Source: Phycisphaerae bacterium (lineage in GTDB: Bacteria; Planctomycetota; Phycisphaerae; UBA1845; UTPLA1). Taken from it: a stretch of DNA of 64,000 nt. Numbering within the stretch: the stretch's first letter is position 1; each line of letters begins with the position of its first letter. Of the stretch, positions 40,058 through 48,593 are shown in pieces. Below the pieces are notes generated by a model. That model did no database searches and was not told the origin of the DNA. It saw nothing but the letters and a program-made list of their open reading frames with translations. Made by a program: the position numbers and the translations under genes. The DNA lies in assembly GCA_035275405.1 (NCBI GenBank), contig DATEMU010000004.1, positions 62,001-126,000 of the forward strand. The letters run 5' to 3'.

Positions 40058-41461
40058 ATGTTCAAGCACAAACAGTTGGGAAATTACAGGTTCTTCCTTG
40101 CCGCCGTCTCAATATTCCTGATGGCCGCGCCGGGAGTTGACCGGGCTGGCGGCGAGATCATCACCGAGATCATCGACGCAACCGGAGGCGCGGGGAAGCC
40201 GCTTAATGCGGCCCTGGCCATTGCTGTAGACGGCGCGGGCAACGTGTACGTGGCGTCCGGAACCCATAACGTCTTCAAGATTACTCCAGACGGTGCGATT
40301 ACGGTGATCATCGACGCCACAGGTGACGGGACAAATGCCCTTGATGTTCCCACGGCCGTCGCCGTCGATGGCGACGGCAATGTCTTTGTTGCCGGGCAAG
40401 TCAGTGACAACGGCTTCAAGATCACGCCCGCCGGAGTCATCACCCGCATCATCGACGCGACCGGCGACGGCACGAATCCCCTGGACAACCCACAGAGCAT
40501 TGCCGTCGATGGCGCGGGCAATGTCTACATTGCGGGATCGGACAGCAACAATGCCTTCAAGATCACGCCGGCCGGGATCAAGTCGCAGATCATCGACGCC
40601 GCCGGCGCGCCCGGAGCCAGCGTTCTCAATAATCCGCTCGGCATCGCCGCGGACGCCGACGGGAACGCCTATGTGACTGGTTATGGCAGCAACAACGCCT
40701 TCAAGATCACGCCGGCTGGAATTATCACCGAGATCATCGACGCGACCGGTGATGGCGCCGGCCATGTGCTGGACTCCGCTCTTGGTGTCGCCCTGGATGC
40801 CGCAGGAAACGCATACATCACAGGAAGCAACAGCCAGAATGCGTTCAAGATCACGCCTGCCGGAGTCATCTCCCAGATCATCGACGCGACCGGCGACGGC
40901 GCAGGCCACGCGCTGCTTGATCCCGCCGGCATTGGCGTGGATGCGGCGGGCAACATCTTTCTGGCGGCAGAGAACAGTGACGGCGCCTTCAAGATCACAC
41001 CCGCAGGCGTCGTCACTCAGATCATCGGGCCGGACGGCGACGGGGCGGGCAATACGCTCAACGATCCGTACGGTCTCGCCGTGGATGCCGCGGGCAATGC
41101 CTACGTCGCGGGCATTCTCAGCGACAACGCCTTTCGGATTTCGCCGGACGACGACGGCGACGGTAAGGCGAACGACGCCGACAACTGTCCGAATGCATTC
41201 AACGCCGACCAGGCCGATGGCGACGGCGATGGGAAGGGCGACGCCTGCGACAACTGCGCGGCGATTTTCAATGCGGATCAACTTGATTCGGATTCCGACG
41301 GCATCGGCGATGCTTGCACACCTCTGCCACCGCCCGACGCCGCCTGCGGATCTTGTGCGCCGGGAGTGTTTCCGGTCGCCGGACTGGTCGTTCCCGCCTG
41401 CTTGATCGGCCGTCGGTTGCGGCGATGGCGCGTTCACACCGGTGTCGACAAACTAAATTAA
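40058..41461 (+). CDS. Secreted seven-repeat propeller (family A) with calcium repeats and Cys/TM/Arg tail
   Basis: This 467-residue precursor has a signal peptide ([20 protein letters not shown]), seven family A repeats ([20 protein letters not shown]), two type-3 calcium units and the tail [20 protein letters not shown] with RRLRRWR. It is the closest paralogue of 33171-34577, with long stretches of near identity, but its C-terminal tail DNA resembles that of 35277-37391 more (TGVDKLN against TGVGKLH). The ATG at 40058 has GGGAG upstream and lies 10 bases after the previous stop. It ends 10 bases before the next start. Confidence 0.8.
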   Translation: MFKHKQLGNYRFFLAAVSIFLMAAPGVDRAGGEIITEIIDATGGAGKPLNAALAIAVDGAGNVYVASGTHNVFKITPDGAITVIIDATGDGTNALDVPTAVAVDGDGNVFVAGQVSDNGFKITPAGVITRIIDATGDGTNPLDNPQSIAVDGAGNVYIAGSDSNNAFKITPAGIKSQIIDAAGAPGASVLNNPLGIAADADGNAYVTGYGSNNAFKITPAGIITEIIDATGDGAGHVLDSALGVALDAAGNAYITGSNSQNAFKITPAGVISQIIDATGDGAGHALLDPAGIGVDAAGNIFLAAENSDGAFKITPAGVVTQIIGPDGDGAGNTLNDPYGLAVDAAGNAYVAGILSDNAFRISPDDDGDGKANDADNCPNAFNADQADGDGDGKGDACDNCAAIFNADQLDSDSDGIGDACTPLPPPDAACGSCAPGVFPVAGLVVPACLIGRRLRRWRVHTGVDKLN

Positions 41462-41471
41462 GGTGAATTAT

Positions 41472-44228
41472 ATGTGCAGATTTGTACCATCAATCAATCG
41501 TTGCTTGCCGCGCGCCCTCGTCGCCATTCTGACCGTCTCCGCCCTCGGACTGAGTCGCGCAAGCGCCCAGCTCATCATCACCGAGATCATCGACGCGACC
41601 GGCGGGGAAGGCCAAAACCTCATAAGCATCGAGAGCATCGCTGTAGACGCGGCGGGCAACGCTTATATCGCGGGCGTGGGCAGTAACAACGCCTTCAAGA
41701 TCACGCCCGGCGGAAGCATCACTCAGATCATCGACGACAGTGGCGATGGGGCGGGTAATGTCCTCACGCTTCCCCGCAGTATCGCCGTGGACGCCGAGGG
41801 TAACGCCTTCATCGTAGGACAGTCCAGCGATAACGCCTTCAAGATTACGCCCGCGGGGTTTATTACTGAGATCATCGACGCGACCGGCGCTGGCCCGGGC
41901 AATGGACTTGATGGTCCTACGGGCATTGCCGTGGATGCCGCAGGCAACGTGTACGTAACCGGTGTCCAGACCCATAACGCCTTCAAGATCACGCCCGCCG
42001 GGGTCAAGACGCAGATCATCGACGCAGCCGGCGCTGGCCCCGGACAGGACCTTGATAGTCCTCGCGCCATCACGGTCGACGCCGCGTTTAACGTGTATGT
42101 CGCAGGGGCGAACAGCGACAACGTCTTCAAGATAACGCCCGCCGGGGTCATTTCCGAGATCATCGACGCGACGGGCGACGGCGCAGGAAATGTCCTAGAT
42201 TTTCCTTTCCTCGGCATTTTCGTGGACTCGGCGGGGAACGCCTACGTGACGGGGGCGGCCAGCAATAACGCCTTCAGGATCACGCCCGCCGGGGTCAAGA
42301 CGCAGGTCATCGACGCGACGGGCGACGGTAGCACTGTCCTGGATGGTCCCACCGGCATCGCCGTGGATGCCGTGGGGAACATTTACGTAGCGAGCGAAAA
42401 CAACGACGTCGCCTTCAAGATCACTCCCACCGGCGTCATCAGCAAAGTCATTGACGCGGGCGGCGACGGTGCGGGTCATGGCTTGGACGCGCCATTCGGC
42501 ATCGCCGTGGACGACGCGAGCAACATCTACGTAGCGGGAGCAAACAGCGACAACGCCTTCAGGATCGCGCCGGACACGGACGGTGACGGCAAAGCCGATG
42601 ATGCCGACAACTGCCCCAGCGCATTCAACGCCGATCAGGCAGACACCGACGGCGACGGCAAAGGCGATGCCTGTGACAACTGCCCCGACGTGTTCAATGC
42701 TGATCAGGCGGACGCGGATTCAGACGGCGTCGGCGACGCCTGTGCGCCGCTGCCGCAACCGCCACCGCCCGACGTCGCTTGCGGAACCTGTGCGCCGGGC
42801 GCCATGCCCGCGGCGGTGTTGAGTCTGTCGTTTTTGATGGCGACGCGACGGCCGCCGCCGACCAAGCGAACCCTTTGGAGAGCCAGTTATATGAAGACGA
42901 AGAATCGTGACTCGGGAATCGGCAACAAGTGTAGCCCCGCGTTGGCGGCAATCCTGGTGTTCACCGCGGGGTCCAGCGCGTCGGCCCAGCCGGTCCATCT
43001 GCTCATCAGCAGTGGAAACACCGACCAAGTCCTGCGCTACAACGGCACGGCCGGCGCCTTCATCGACGCGTTCGTTCCCGCAGGCGGCGGCGGGCTGATT
43101 GGGCCCGCGGGCCTGGTCTTCGGCCCGGACGGCAACCTCTACGTCAGCAGTTACGACATCGACAGGGTCCTGCGTTACAACGGCGCGACCGGCGAGTTCA
43201 TCGACACCTTTGTCTCGGCCGCTTCCGGCGGGCTGGATGCACCCAACGGCCTGGTCTTCGGTCCGGACGGCAACCTGTATGTCAGCAGTGAAAACACAGA
43301 CGGGGTCCTGCGCTATAACGGCACGACTGGCGCCTTCATCGACGCCTTGGTCCCTGCCGGCGCCGGCGGGTTGGATGAGCCCCAAGGCCTGGTCTTCGGC
43401 CCGGATGGCAACTTGTACGTCAACAGCGGAACCACCGACAGCGTCCTGCGCTACAACGGTGTGACCGGCACCTTCATCGACGCCTTCATCCCCACCGCCA
43501 GCGGCGGGCTGGATGGGCCCCACGGGTTGGTCTTCTGCCCGGACGGCAACCTGTACGTCAGCAGTGGCTCCACCGACAGTGTCCTGCGTTTCAACGGCGC
43601 GACCGGCGCCTTTATCGACGCCTTCGTCCCAGCCGCCAGCGGCGGGCTGGATGTGCCCTTCGGTCTGGTCTTCGGCCCGGACGGCAACCTGTACGTCAGC
43701 AGTCAACGCACCGACAGGGTCCTGCGCTACAACGGCGCGACCGGCACCTTCATTGACGCCTTCGTCCCCGCCGTCTCCGGTGGGCTGGATAATCCGTCGT
43801 ATCTGATCTTCGACAACGACGGCGACTTCGACGGCGTGCCTGACGATGCCGACAACTGTCCGTTCGTCCCCAACACCGATCAGACTGACGGCGACGGTGA
43901 TGGAGTGGGAGACGTGTGCGACAACCTCGCGTTCGATAACGACGGCGATGGCGTGCCCAACGGCGCCGACAATTGCCCCATCGTTTCCAATTCCGACCAA
44001 GCCGATCCCGATGGCGATGGCAAGGGCGACACCTGTGACAACTGCCCGGGCGTATTCAATGCGGAACAAGCTGATGCGAATGCCGACGGCATAGGTGATG
44101 CTTGCACGCCTCCGCCACCTCCCGACGCGGCCTGCGGGACCTGCGCGCCGGGAGTTTTGCCGGCATCGTTCTTAAGTCTCTCGCTGATGATGTGGGGACG
44201 ACGGCGGAATTATGGCCGCAAAGATTAG
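41472..44228 (+). CDS. Second double precursor: family A propeller plus tail, then internal signal peptide, family B propeller plus tail
   Basis: This 918-residue frame repeats the design of 37402-40047. Part one (41472-42890) has a signal peptide ending SRASAQ, seven family A repeats and a tail ([18 protein letters not shown], then ATRRPPPTKR). Part two starts at an in-frame ATG at 42891, preceded by GGAG ten bases upstream, with a signal peptide (LAAILVFTAGSSASAQ), six family B repeats, four calcium units and the tail [18 protein letters not shown] with WGRRRNYGRK. Part two could be made by restart at 42891, by read-through from part one, or both. The main ATG at 41472 has AAGGTG seven bases upstream; a GTG at 41463 is less likely. 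Confidence 0.75.
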   Translation: MCRFVPSINRCLPRALVAILTVSALGLSRASAQLIITEIIDATGGEGQNLISIESIAVDAAGNAYIAGVGSNNAFKITPGGSITQIIDDSGDGAGNVLTLPRSIAVDAEGNAFIVGQSSDNAFKITPAGFITEIIDATGAGPGNGLDGPTGIAVDAAGNVYVTGVQTHNAFKITPAGVKTQIIDAAGAGPGQDLDSPRAITVDAAFNVYVAGANSDNVFKITPAGVISEIIDATGDGAGNVLDFPFLGIFVDSAGNAYVTGAASNNAFRITPAGVKTQVIDATGDGSTVLDGPTGIAVDAVGNIYVASENNDVAFKITPTGVISKVIDAGGDGAGHGLDAPFGIAVDDASNIYVAGANSDNAFRIAPDTDGDGKADDADNCPSAFNADQADTDGDGKGDACDNCPDVFNADQADADSDGVGDACAPLPQPPPPDVACGTCAPGAMPAAVLSLSFLMATRRPPPTKRTLWRASYMKTKNRDSGIGNKCSPALAAILVFTAGSSASAQPVHLLISSGNTDQVLRYNGTAGAFIDAFVPAGGGGLIGPAGLVFGPDGNLYVSSYDIDRVLRYNGATGEFIDTFVSAASGGLDAPNGLVFGPDGNLYVSSENTDGVLRYNGTTGAFIDALVPAGAGGLDEPQGLVFGPDGNLYVNSGTTDSVLRYNGVTGTFIDAFIPTASGGLDGPHGLVFCPDGNLYVSSGSTDSVLRFNGATGAFIDAFVPAASGGLDVPFGLVFGPDGNLYVSSQRTDRVLRYNGATGTFIDAFVPAVSGGLDNPSYLIFDNDGDFDGVPDDADNCPFVPNTDQTDGDGDGVGDVCDNLAFDNDGDGVPNGADNCPIVSNSDQADPDGDGKGDTCDNCPGVFNAEQADANADGIGDACTPPPPPDAACGTCAPGVLPASFLSLSLMMWGRRRNYGRKD

Positions 44229-44312
44229 TGAGGAGGCCCTTCGGCTTAAGCGGCGCTCGGAGCATCCGCACCTTCGTAAGGAACCAAGTACTTTTCTGGA
44301 GGCGAGAGAGAT

Positions 44313-46607
44313 ATGCCACGATCAGTATCAGCAAGCAATAGGCCTGCGAGCCGAAATGCAGTCCGGCTCGGCGGTCTCATCGCGTGCGCGGCATTTGTGA
44401 TCGCGGGGGAACGCTCGAGCGCCGCCGCCCCGCCGGTGCCCGGAGGATGTCGGGCGCCATCTCCGAGTAGCCATAGCAACGGCGGCTGCCCGGTTGCTAT
44501 TCCGGATAACAATTCGGCCGGCATCACCTCTCAGATTATGGTTTTCGGCTTGCCGTCCGTCATCTGGGACGTGAATGTCGTGACCTTCATCCATCACACG
44601 TTTCCCAGCGACCTCGACATAACGCTGACGTCGCCTGCAGGAACCGTCATCACGCTTTCGACTGACAACGGGGGCAACAATGACAACGTCTTTAGCGAAA
44701 CGCTCTGGGACGACCAGGCGGGCGAGGATAGCCCTCCGGGGCCGGTCGGCGACGCCACGTACGCGGACGGAGTCGCGGAACTCACGGTTGCGCCGGAGGA
44801 ACCTCTAAATGCCCTCGCGGGCCAGGATCCCAACGGCACGTGGACGCTGACGATCGCCGACGACGCGGCTCCGGATATCGGCTCTTTGTGCGGTTGGTCG
44901 CTTCTGATCTCAGCGGTCTCGGCCCCGCCGACGGTTGCCGGTACCAGCTCGTTTTCGCAACTTGCGGCCTTCGCCATCCCTGACAATAACCCAGCGGGCG
45001 TGAGTTCCGCGCTCGATGTCGACGGACTGACGGGAACGATCTGTTCGGCGCGCGTCAATACCTCCATCACGCACACGTTTCCCGGCCATATTGACATGAC
45101 GCTGACGTCGCCTGCCGGAACTGTCATCACCCTCAGCACGGACAATGGGGGGACAAGTGACGACGCCTTCAATGGGACGTGGTGGCAGGATAATGCGGGC
45201 GCGACCAATCCGCCGGGCCCCGCGAACGACAATGCTCCTGCGCCGGGTGTCACCGAGACTCCGCTGGCGCCGGAAGAGGCCTTCGCCGCACTGATCGGTG
45301 AAAACCCCAACGGAATGTGGACGCTGACCGTCGCCGACGACTCCGCGGGCGACACGGGAACCTTGCAAAACTGGACTTTGGAGATAACGACGTGCACGGC
45401 GCCCGACGGCGACAGCGACAACGTCGGAGACGCCTGCGACAACTGCCCGAACGATCCGAACCCGGGACGGGAGGACGAAGATCTAGATGGCATCGGCGAT
45501 GCGTGCGATCCGTTTCCCAGCGCGAGCGGTAACGATCGCTTCGGTCATCGGTTCATTGACTCCAACGCGCTGAATGGACCCCCCTTCCAGTTCGTTGACA
45601 TCAGTAACACGGGGACACAGATCACGCCATTTAGCAACACTACCGTCGCCGGGCCGCTGGCCATCGGCTTTCCGTTCAGTTTCTACGGGGCGAACTTCTC
45701 CAACGCATTTCTCGACGACGACGGCTGGCTGCACTTAGGCGACGCCGCCCCCGCCAGCGACCAGACCAATGACTGCCCTCTGCCCAGCACTGACGGTATC
45801 AACAACATGATCGCCGGCTTGTGGGATGCGCTCGATCCGATCGACGCGATTCCCAACGGCAGCGCCTTTCATCAGTCGTTCCCTGCCGGAAGCTGCCCTT
45901 ACAACGACTACCCCGGGGCGTGTTTCATCGTCGAGTGGCTCAACACCTACCGCGAAACCCTTGCGGACAGCGTTACTTTTGAGTTTATCCTGCTCGATAA
46001 CAGCGACATCCTCGTCCAGATTCTCGACGCGGGTAACGAGATGGGCAGAAGTTCAACGACGGGAATCGAAAACCTCCTCGAAGATGACGGTCTGACCTAC
46101 GACCCGGACGGCGGCGGGGGGCTGAAGTGCAATGTTACGGGCCACCTCGCGGACAATCTGGCAATCATGTTCTTCGTCGATCCGCTGGATAACGACGGCG
46201 TCCCCGGCTCGCTCGACAATTGCCCGTCAACGCCCAATGCCGATCAGGCCGATTCCGACGGCGATGGGCGGGGCAGCGCCTGCGACAACTGTCCGACCGT
46301 GGCCAATGACGATCAGGCGGACCCGGACGGCGACGGCAAGGGCGATGTCTGCGACAACTGCCCTGGTGCATTCAACGCTGACCAGGCCGACGCCGACGGT
46401 GATGGGAAGGCGGACGCCTGCGACAACTGTCCGGACGTCTTCAACGCCGATCAGGCGGATGCGAACTCTGACGGCATCGGCGATGCCTGCGAAGTTGCTC
46501 CACCGCCCGACGCCGCCTGTGGAACTTGCGCGTCGGGTGCTCTGCCCCCCGCGCTGCTTAGCTTCTCGCTGATGATGTGTGGCCGCTGGCGGCAGCGTCG
46601 TAGGTAG
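44313..46607 (+). CDS. Secreted protein with two P-domains, calcium repeats and Cys/TM/Arg tail
   Basis: This 764-residue precursor has a signal peptide (LIACAAFVIAGERSSAAA). Two domains resemble the proprotein convertase P-domain, with paired motifs HTFPSDLDITLTSPAGTVIT and HTFPGHIDMTLTSPAGTVIT and the closing PNGTWTLTIADDAAPDIGSL. After a calcium unit comes an uncharacterised beta-rich domain of about 200 residues (GFPFSFYGANFSNAFLDDDG). Four more type-3 calcium units follow, then the tail [18 protein letters not shown] and GRWRQRRR. Its tail is close to that of 41472-44228. No protease domain is present, so the P-domains probably act in adhesion or folding. Confidence 0.8.
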   Translation: MPRSVSASNRPASRNAVRLGGLIACAAFVIAGERSSAAAPPVPGGCRAPSPSSHSNGGCPVAIPDNNSAGITSQIMVFGLPSVIWDVNVVTFIHHTFPSDLDITLTSPAGTVITLSTDNGGNNDNVFSETLWDDQAGEDSPPGPVGDATYADGVAELTVAPEEPLNALAGQDPNGTWTLTIADDAAPDIGSLCGWSLLISAVSAPPTVAGTSSFSQLAAFAIPDNNPAGVSSALDVDGLTGTICSARVNTSITHTFPGHIDMTLTSPAGTVITLSTDNGGTSDDAFNGTWWQDNAGATNPPGPANDNAPAPGVTETPLAPEEAFAALIGENPNGMWTLTVADDSAGDTGTLQNWTLEITTCTAPDGDSDNVGDACDNCPNDPNPGREDEDLDGIGDACDPFPSASGNDRFGHRFIDSNALNGPPFQFVDISNTGTQITPFSNTTVAGPLAIGFPFSFYGANFSNAFLDDDGWLHLGDAAPASDQTNDCPLPSTDGINNMIAGLWDALDPIDAIPNGSAFHQSFPAGSCPYNDYPGACFIVEWLNTYRETLADSVTFEFILLDNSDILVQILDAGNEMGRSSTTGIENLLEDDGLTYDPDGGGGLKCNVTGHLADNLAIMFFVDPLDNDGVPGSLDNCPSTPNADQADSDGDGRGSACDNCPTVANDDQADPDGDGKGDVCDNCPGAFNADQADADGDGKADACDNCPDVFNADQADANSDGIGDACEVAPPPDAACGTCASGALPPALLSFSLMMCGRWRQRRR

Positions 46608-46678
46608 GAGTTTCCATTGAATCAGACCCGGCAACTACGCCTTCAAGCCACAAAGTGCCGACGCTGGCACGCGATGCT

Positions 46679-46810
46679 TCATCCGGTGAGCCTCGCTCGG
46701 GCACGGTCGGGCATGACTTCGGCGAAGAACTTGGTGTCCGGGCCCAGCCACTTGCGCATGTCCTTGTGGATGTCGCGGATCGAGAAGATAGGAATCCATC
46801 GGCCAGGTGC
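46679..46810 (-). pseudogene. Possible remnant of an unrelated minus-strand gene
   Basis: On the minus strand a segment reads WIPIFSIRDIHKDMRKWLGP and continues FFAEVMPDRARARLTG to a stop at 46679. It has the character of real protein sequence, unlike the surrounding antisense frames. Upstream of about 46810 it runs antisense into the leader of the next array gene, and no start or ribosome site is visible. I read it as the 3' end of a decayed or recombined gene. I do not recognise the family. Confidence 0.3.
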
Positions 46811-46869
46811 CTGCACGCAGGGCAGGCCAGCCCCCGAAGCGCCGACCGGCGCAGACAGGAGAGAGAAAC

Positions 46870-48411
46870 ATGAGCCACTTGATTCAATCTGTGGGCAAGC
46901 ATTTCCCATTTCGGCGAACCACATTGGCCAATGTCGCGGTACGCCCCAGGACCACGTGCGTGCTAGCGGCCGCACTCTGTCTGGCGATTGTTCCCGCCGC
47001 CGACGGGCAATGTCCCTCGTCGTTTGCCCCGTCGGTCAACTACGGCGTGGGCAACGCGCCCCGGTGCGTGGCCATTGGCGACCTTAACAGCGACGGCCGG
47101 CTCGATCTGGCCACCGCGAATGAAGGCAGCGGCACTATTTCCATCCGGCTCGGCAATGGCGATGGATCGTTTCAGAGCATGAACAACTACGGTGTGGGCA
47201 ACGGTCCACGATTCGTGGCGATCGCCGATCTGAACGCCGACGGCAAGCCCGACTTGACTTCGGTGAACAACGCCAGCAACAACATCTCGGTACGGCTGGG
47301 TAACGGCGATGGGACGTTTCAATCGTTTGCGAACTACAACGTCGCCGGAATCCCGTTTGCCACGGCGGTCGGCGATTGGAATGCGGATGGCACGCCGGAC
47401 CATGCGGTCGCGTGCAATGGCGGCACGAATGTGTCGGTGCTTCTGGGGAACGGGGATGGCACGTTTCAGGCAATGGTCAACTACGTCGCGGGCAACGGTT
47501 CCCAATCGATTGCCAGCGGCGATATGAACGGTGACGGGATTCCCGACCTCGCCGTGGCGAATAACTTCAGCAGTGATGTCTCGATCCTTCTGGGCAATGG
47601 AGATGGCACGTTCCAGGCGCCCGTCAACTTCGCCGTAGGAAACGGTCCCCGATCGGTTGCAGTCGGCGACGTTAACGGTGACGGACGGCTCGATCTGGCG
47701 ACGGCGAACGATGGCGGCGGCAGTAATGTCTCAGTGCTGTTGGGGAACGGTGACGGCACATTTCAGGCATTTGTCAACTACGGCGCGGGCGGCGGCGCCC
47801 GATCCGTGGCCATGGGCGATCTCAATCTCGACGGACGGCCTGACCTGGCGGTCGCCAATAGCGGCACCGCGAACATTTCCGTATTGCGGGGCATCGGCGA
47901 TGGGACGTTTCAGGCGGCGGTCAACTTCAATGTCGGCAATAGCCCATTCCATGTGGCGATTGGCGACCTCAATAACGACGGCCAGCCCGACATGGTCTCA
48001 GCGAACAACGGCGGCAGTAGCGTCTCCGTGCTAATTAACACCAGCCCGTCGATCGGGATCAACCCCCAACCCGTCAGCCAATTCGTGGCCGTCGGCGAGA
48101 CCGTGATCTTTACGGTGACGGCGACGGGAACGGGGCCATTCACATACCAATGGCGGCGGAACGGCGTGGCGCTGACCGACGGCGGCCCTTTCAGCGGCGC
48201 GGCCACCGACACCCTGACGGTGAGCAGCGTCACGGCGGCCGAGGTCGGTTCGTACGACGTGCATATCACGGGCGGTTGCAACGGCACGATCGGCGTGACA
48301 AGCAGCCCGGCGACACTCTCGGTGTGCGTCGTCCCTGGCGATTTCAACGGCGACAACAGCTTCGACAGCGCGGACATTCAGGGAATCGTGGACGCGCTGC
48401 TTCAAGGTTAG
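46870..48411 (+). CDS. Secreted FG-GAP/VCBS seven-repeat propeller with Ig domain and dockerin-like tail
   Basis: This 513-residue precursor has a signal peptide ending near PAADGQ. Seven repeats follow with cores such as VAVGDVNGDGRLDLATANDG and VLLGNGDGTFQAPVNF, typical of FG-GAP/VCBS propellers with calcium-binding DxNxDG loops. An Ig-like domain (INPQPVSQFVAVGETVIFTV) follows, then a single dockerin-like half repeat, GDFNGDNSFDSADIQGIVDA. It lacks the DAACGTC tail found in the eight frames before it, so the array ends with a member using a different C-terminus. The ATG at 46870 has AGGAGAG upstream. Confidence 0.83.
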   Translation: MSHLIQSVGKHFPFRRTTLANVAVRPRTTCVLAAALCLAIVPAADGQCPSSFAPSVNYGVGNAPRCVAIGDLNSDGRLDLATANEGSGTISIRLGNGDGSFQSMNNYGVGNGPRFVAIADLNADGKPDLTSVNNASNNISVRLGNGDGTFQSFANYNVAGIPFATAVGDWNADGTPDHAVACNGGTNVSVLLGNGDGTFQAMVNYVAGNGSQSIASGDMNGDGIPDLAVANNFSSDVSILLGNGDGTFQAPVNFAVGNGPRSVAVGDVNGDGRLDLATANDGGGSNVSVLLGNGDGTFQAFVNYGAGGGARSVAMGDLNLDGRPDLAVANSGTANISVLRGIGDGTFQAAVNFNVGNSPFHVAIGDLNNDGQPDMVSANNGGSSVSVLINTSPSIGINPQPVSQFVAVGETVIFTVTATGTGPFTYQWRRNGVALTDGGPFSGAATDTLTVSSVTAAEVGSYDVHITGGCNGTIGVTSSPATLSVCVVPGDFNGDNSFDSADIQGIVDALLQG

Positions 48412-48419
48412 GGCAGCGG

Positions 48420-48451
48420 TGCGAGGTTTTCGAAACGCTTCAAACCTCGCA
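48420..48451 (+). terminator. Strong hairpin after the array, possible terminator
   Basis: TGCGAGGTTT and AAACCTCGCA form a perfect 10-bp stem around a 12-base loop, nine bases after the last array stop. No T-run follows, so intrinsic termination is uncertain. The hairpin separates the array from the convergent tRNA and dnaB operon. Confidence 0.4.
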
Positions 48452-48459
48452 TTCGAGAC

Positions 48460-48532
48460 AGCCGCCGATCGGACTCGAACCGATGACCTGCGGTTTACAA
48501 AACCGCTGCTCTACCAACTGAGCTACGGCGGC
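48460..48532 (-). tRNA. tRNA-Thr (anticodon UGU)
   Basis: Read on the minus strand the sequence folds into a full cloverleaf. The acceptor arms GCCGCCG and CGGCGGC pair perfectly. The D arm is GCTC/GAGC, the anticodon arm is GCGGT/ACCGC around TTTGTAA with anticodon TGT, and the T arm is ATCGG/CCGAT around TTCGAGT. The discriminator base is T, and CCA is not encoded. It lies just upstream of neither operon and is convergent with the array. Confidence 0.96.
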
Positions 48533-48593
48533 ACGTGGTCTGCACAACATGGATTCTAATTGGACTGGTCGGAATTCGCCATGCGGACCGCCC

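Noticed and set aside
33171-44228. The regularly spaced repeats as a CRISPR array
   Set aside because: The periods are about 138-144 bases, lie in frame and encode propeller blades. There are no short identical repeats with unique spacers and no cas genes.
37402-44228. The double precursors as a single assembly artefact
   Set aside because: Two loci with different flanks and clear sequence divergence both keep an open joint of the same design, so one collapse or misjoin would not explain them. Resequencing remains a fair check.
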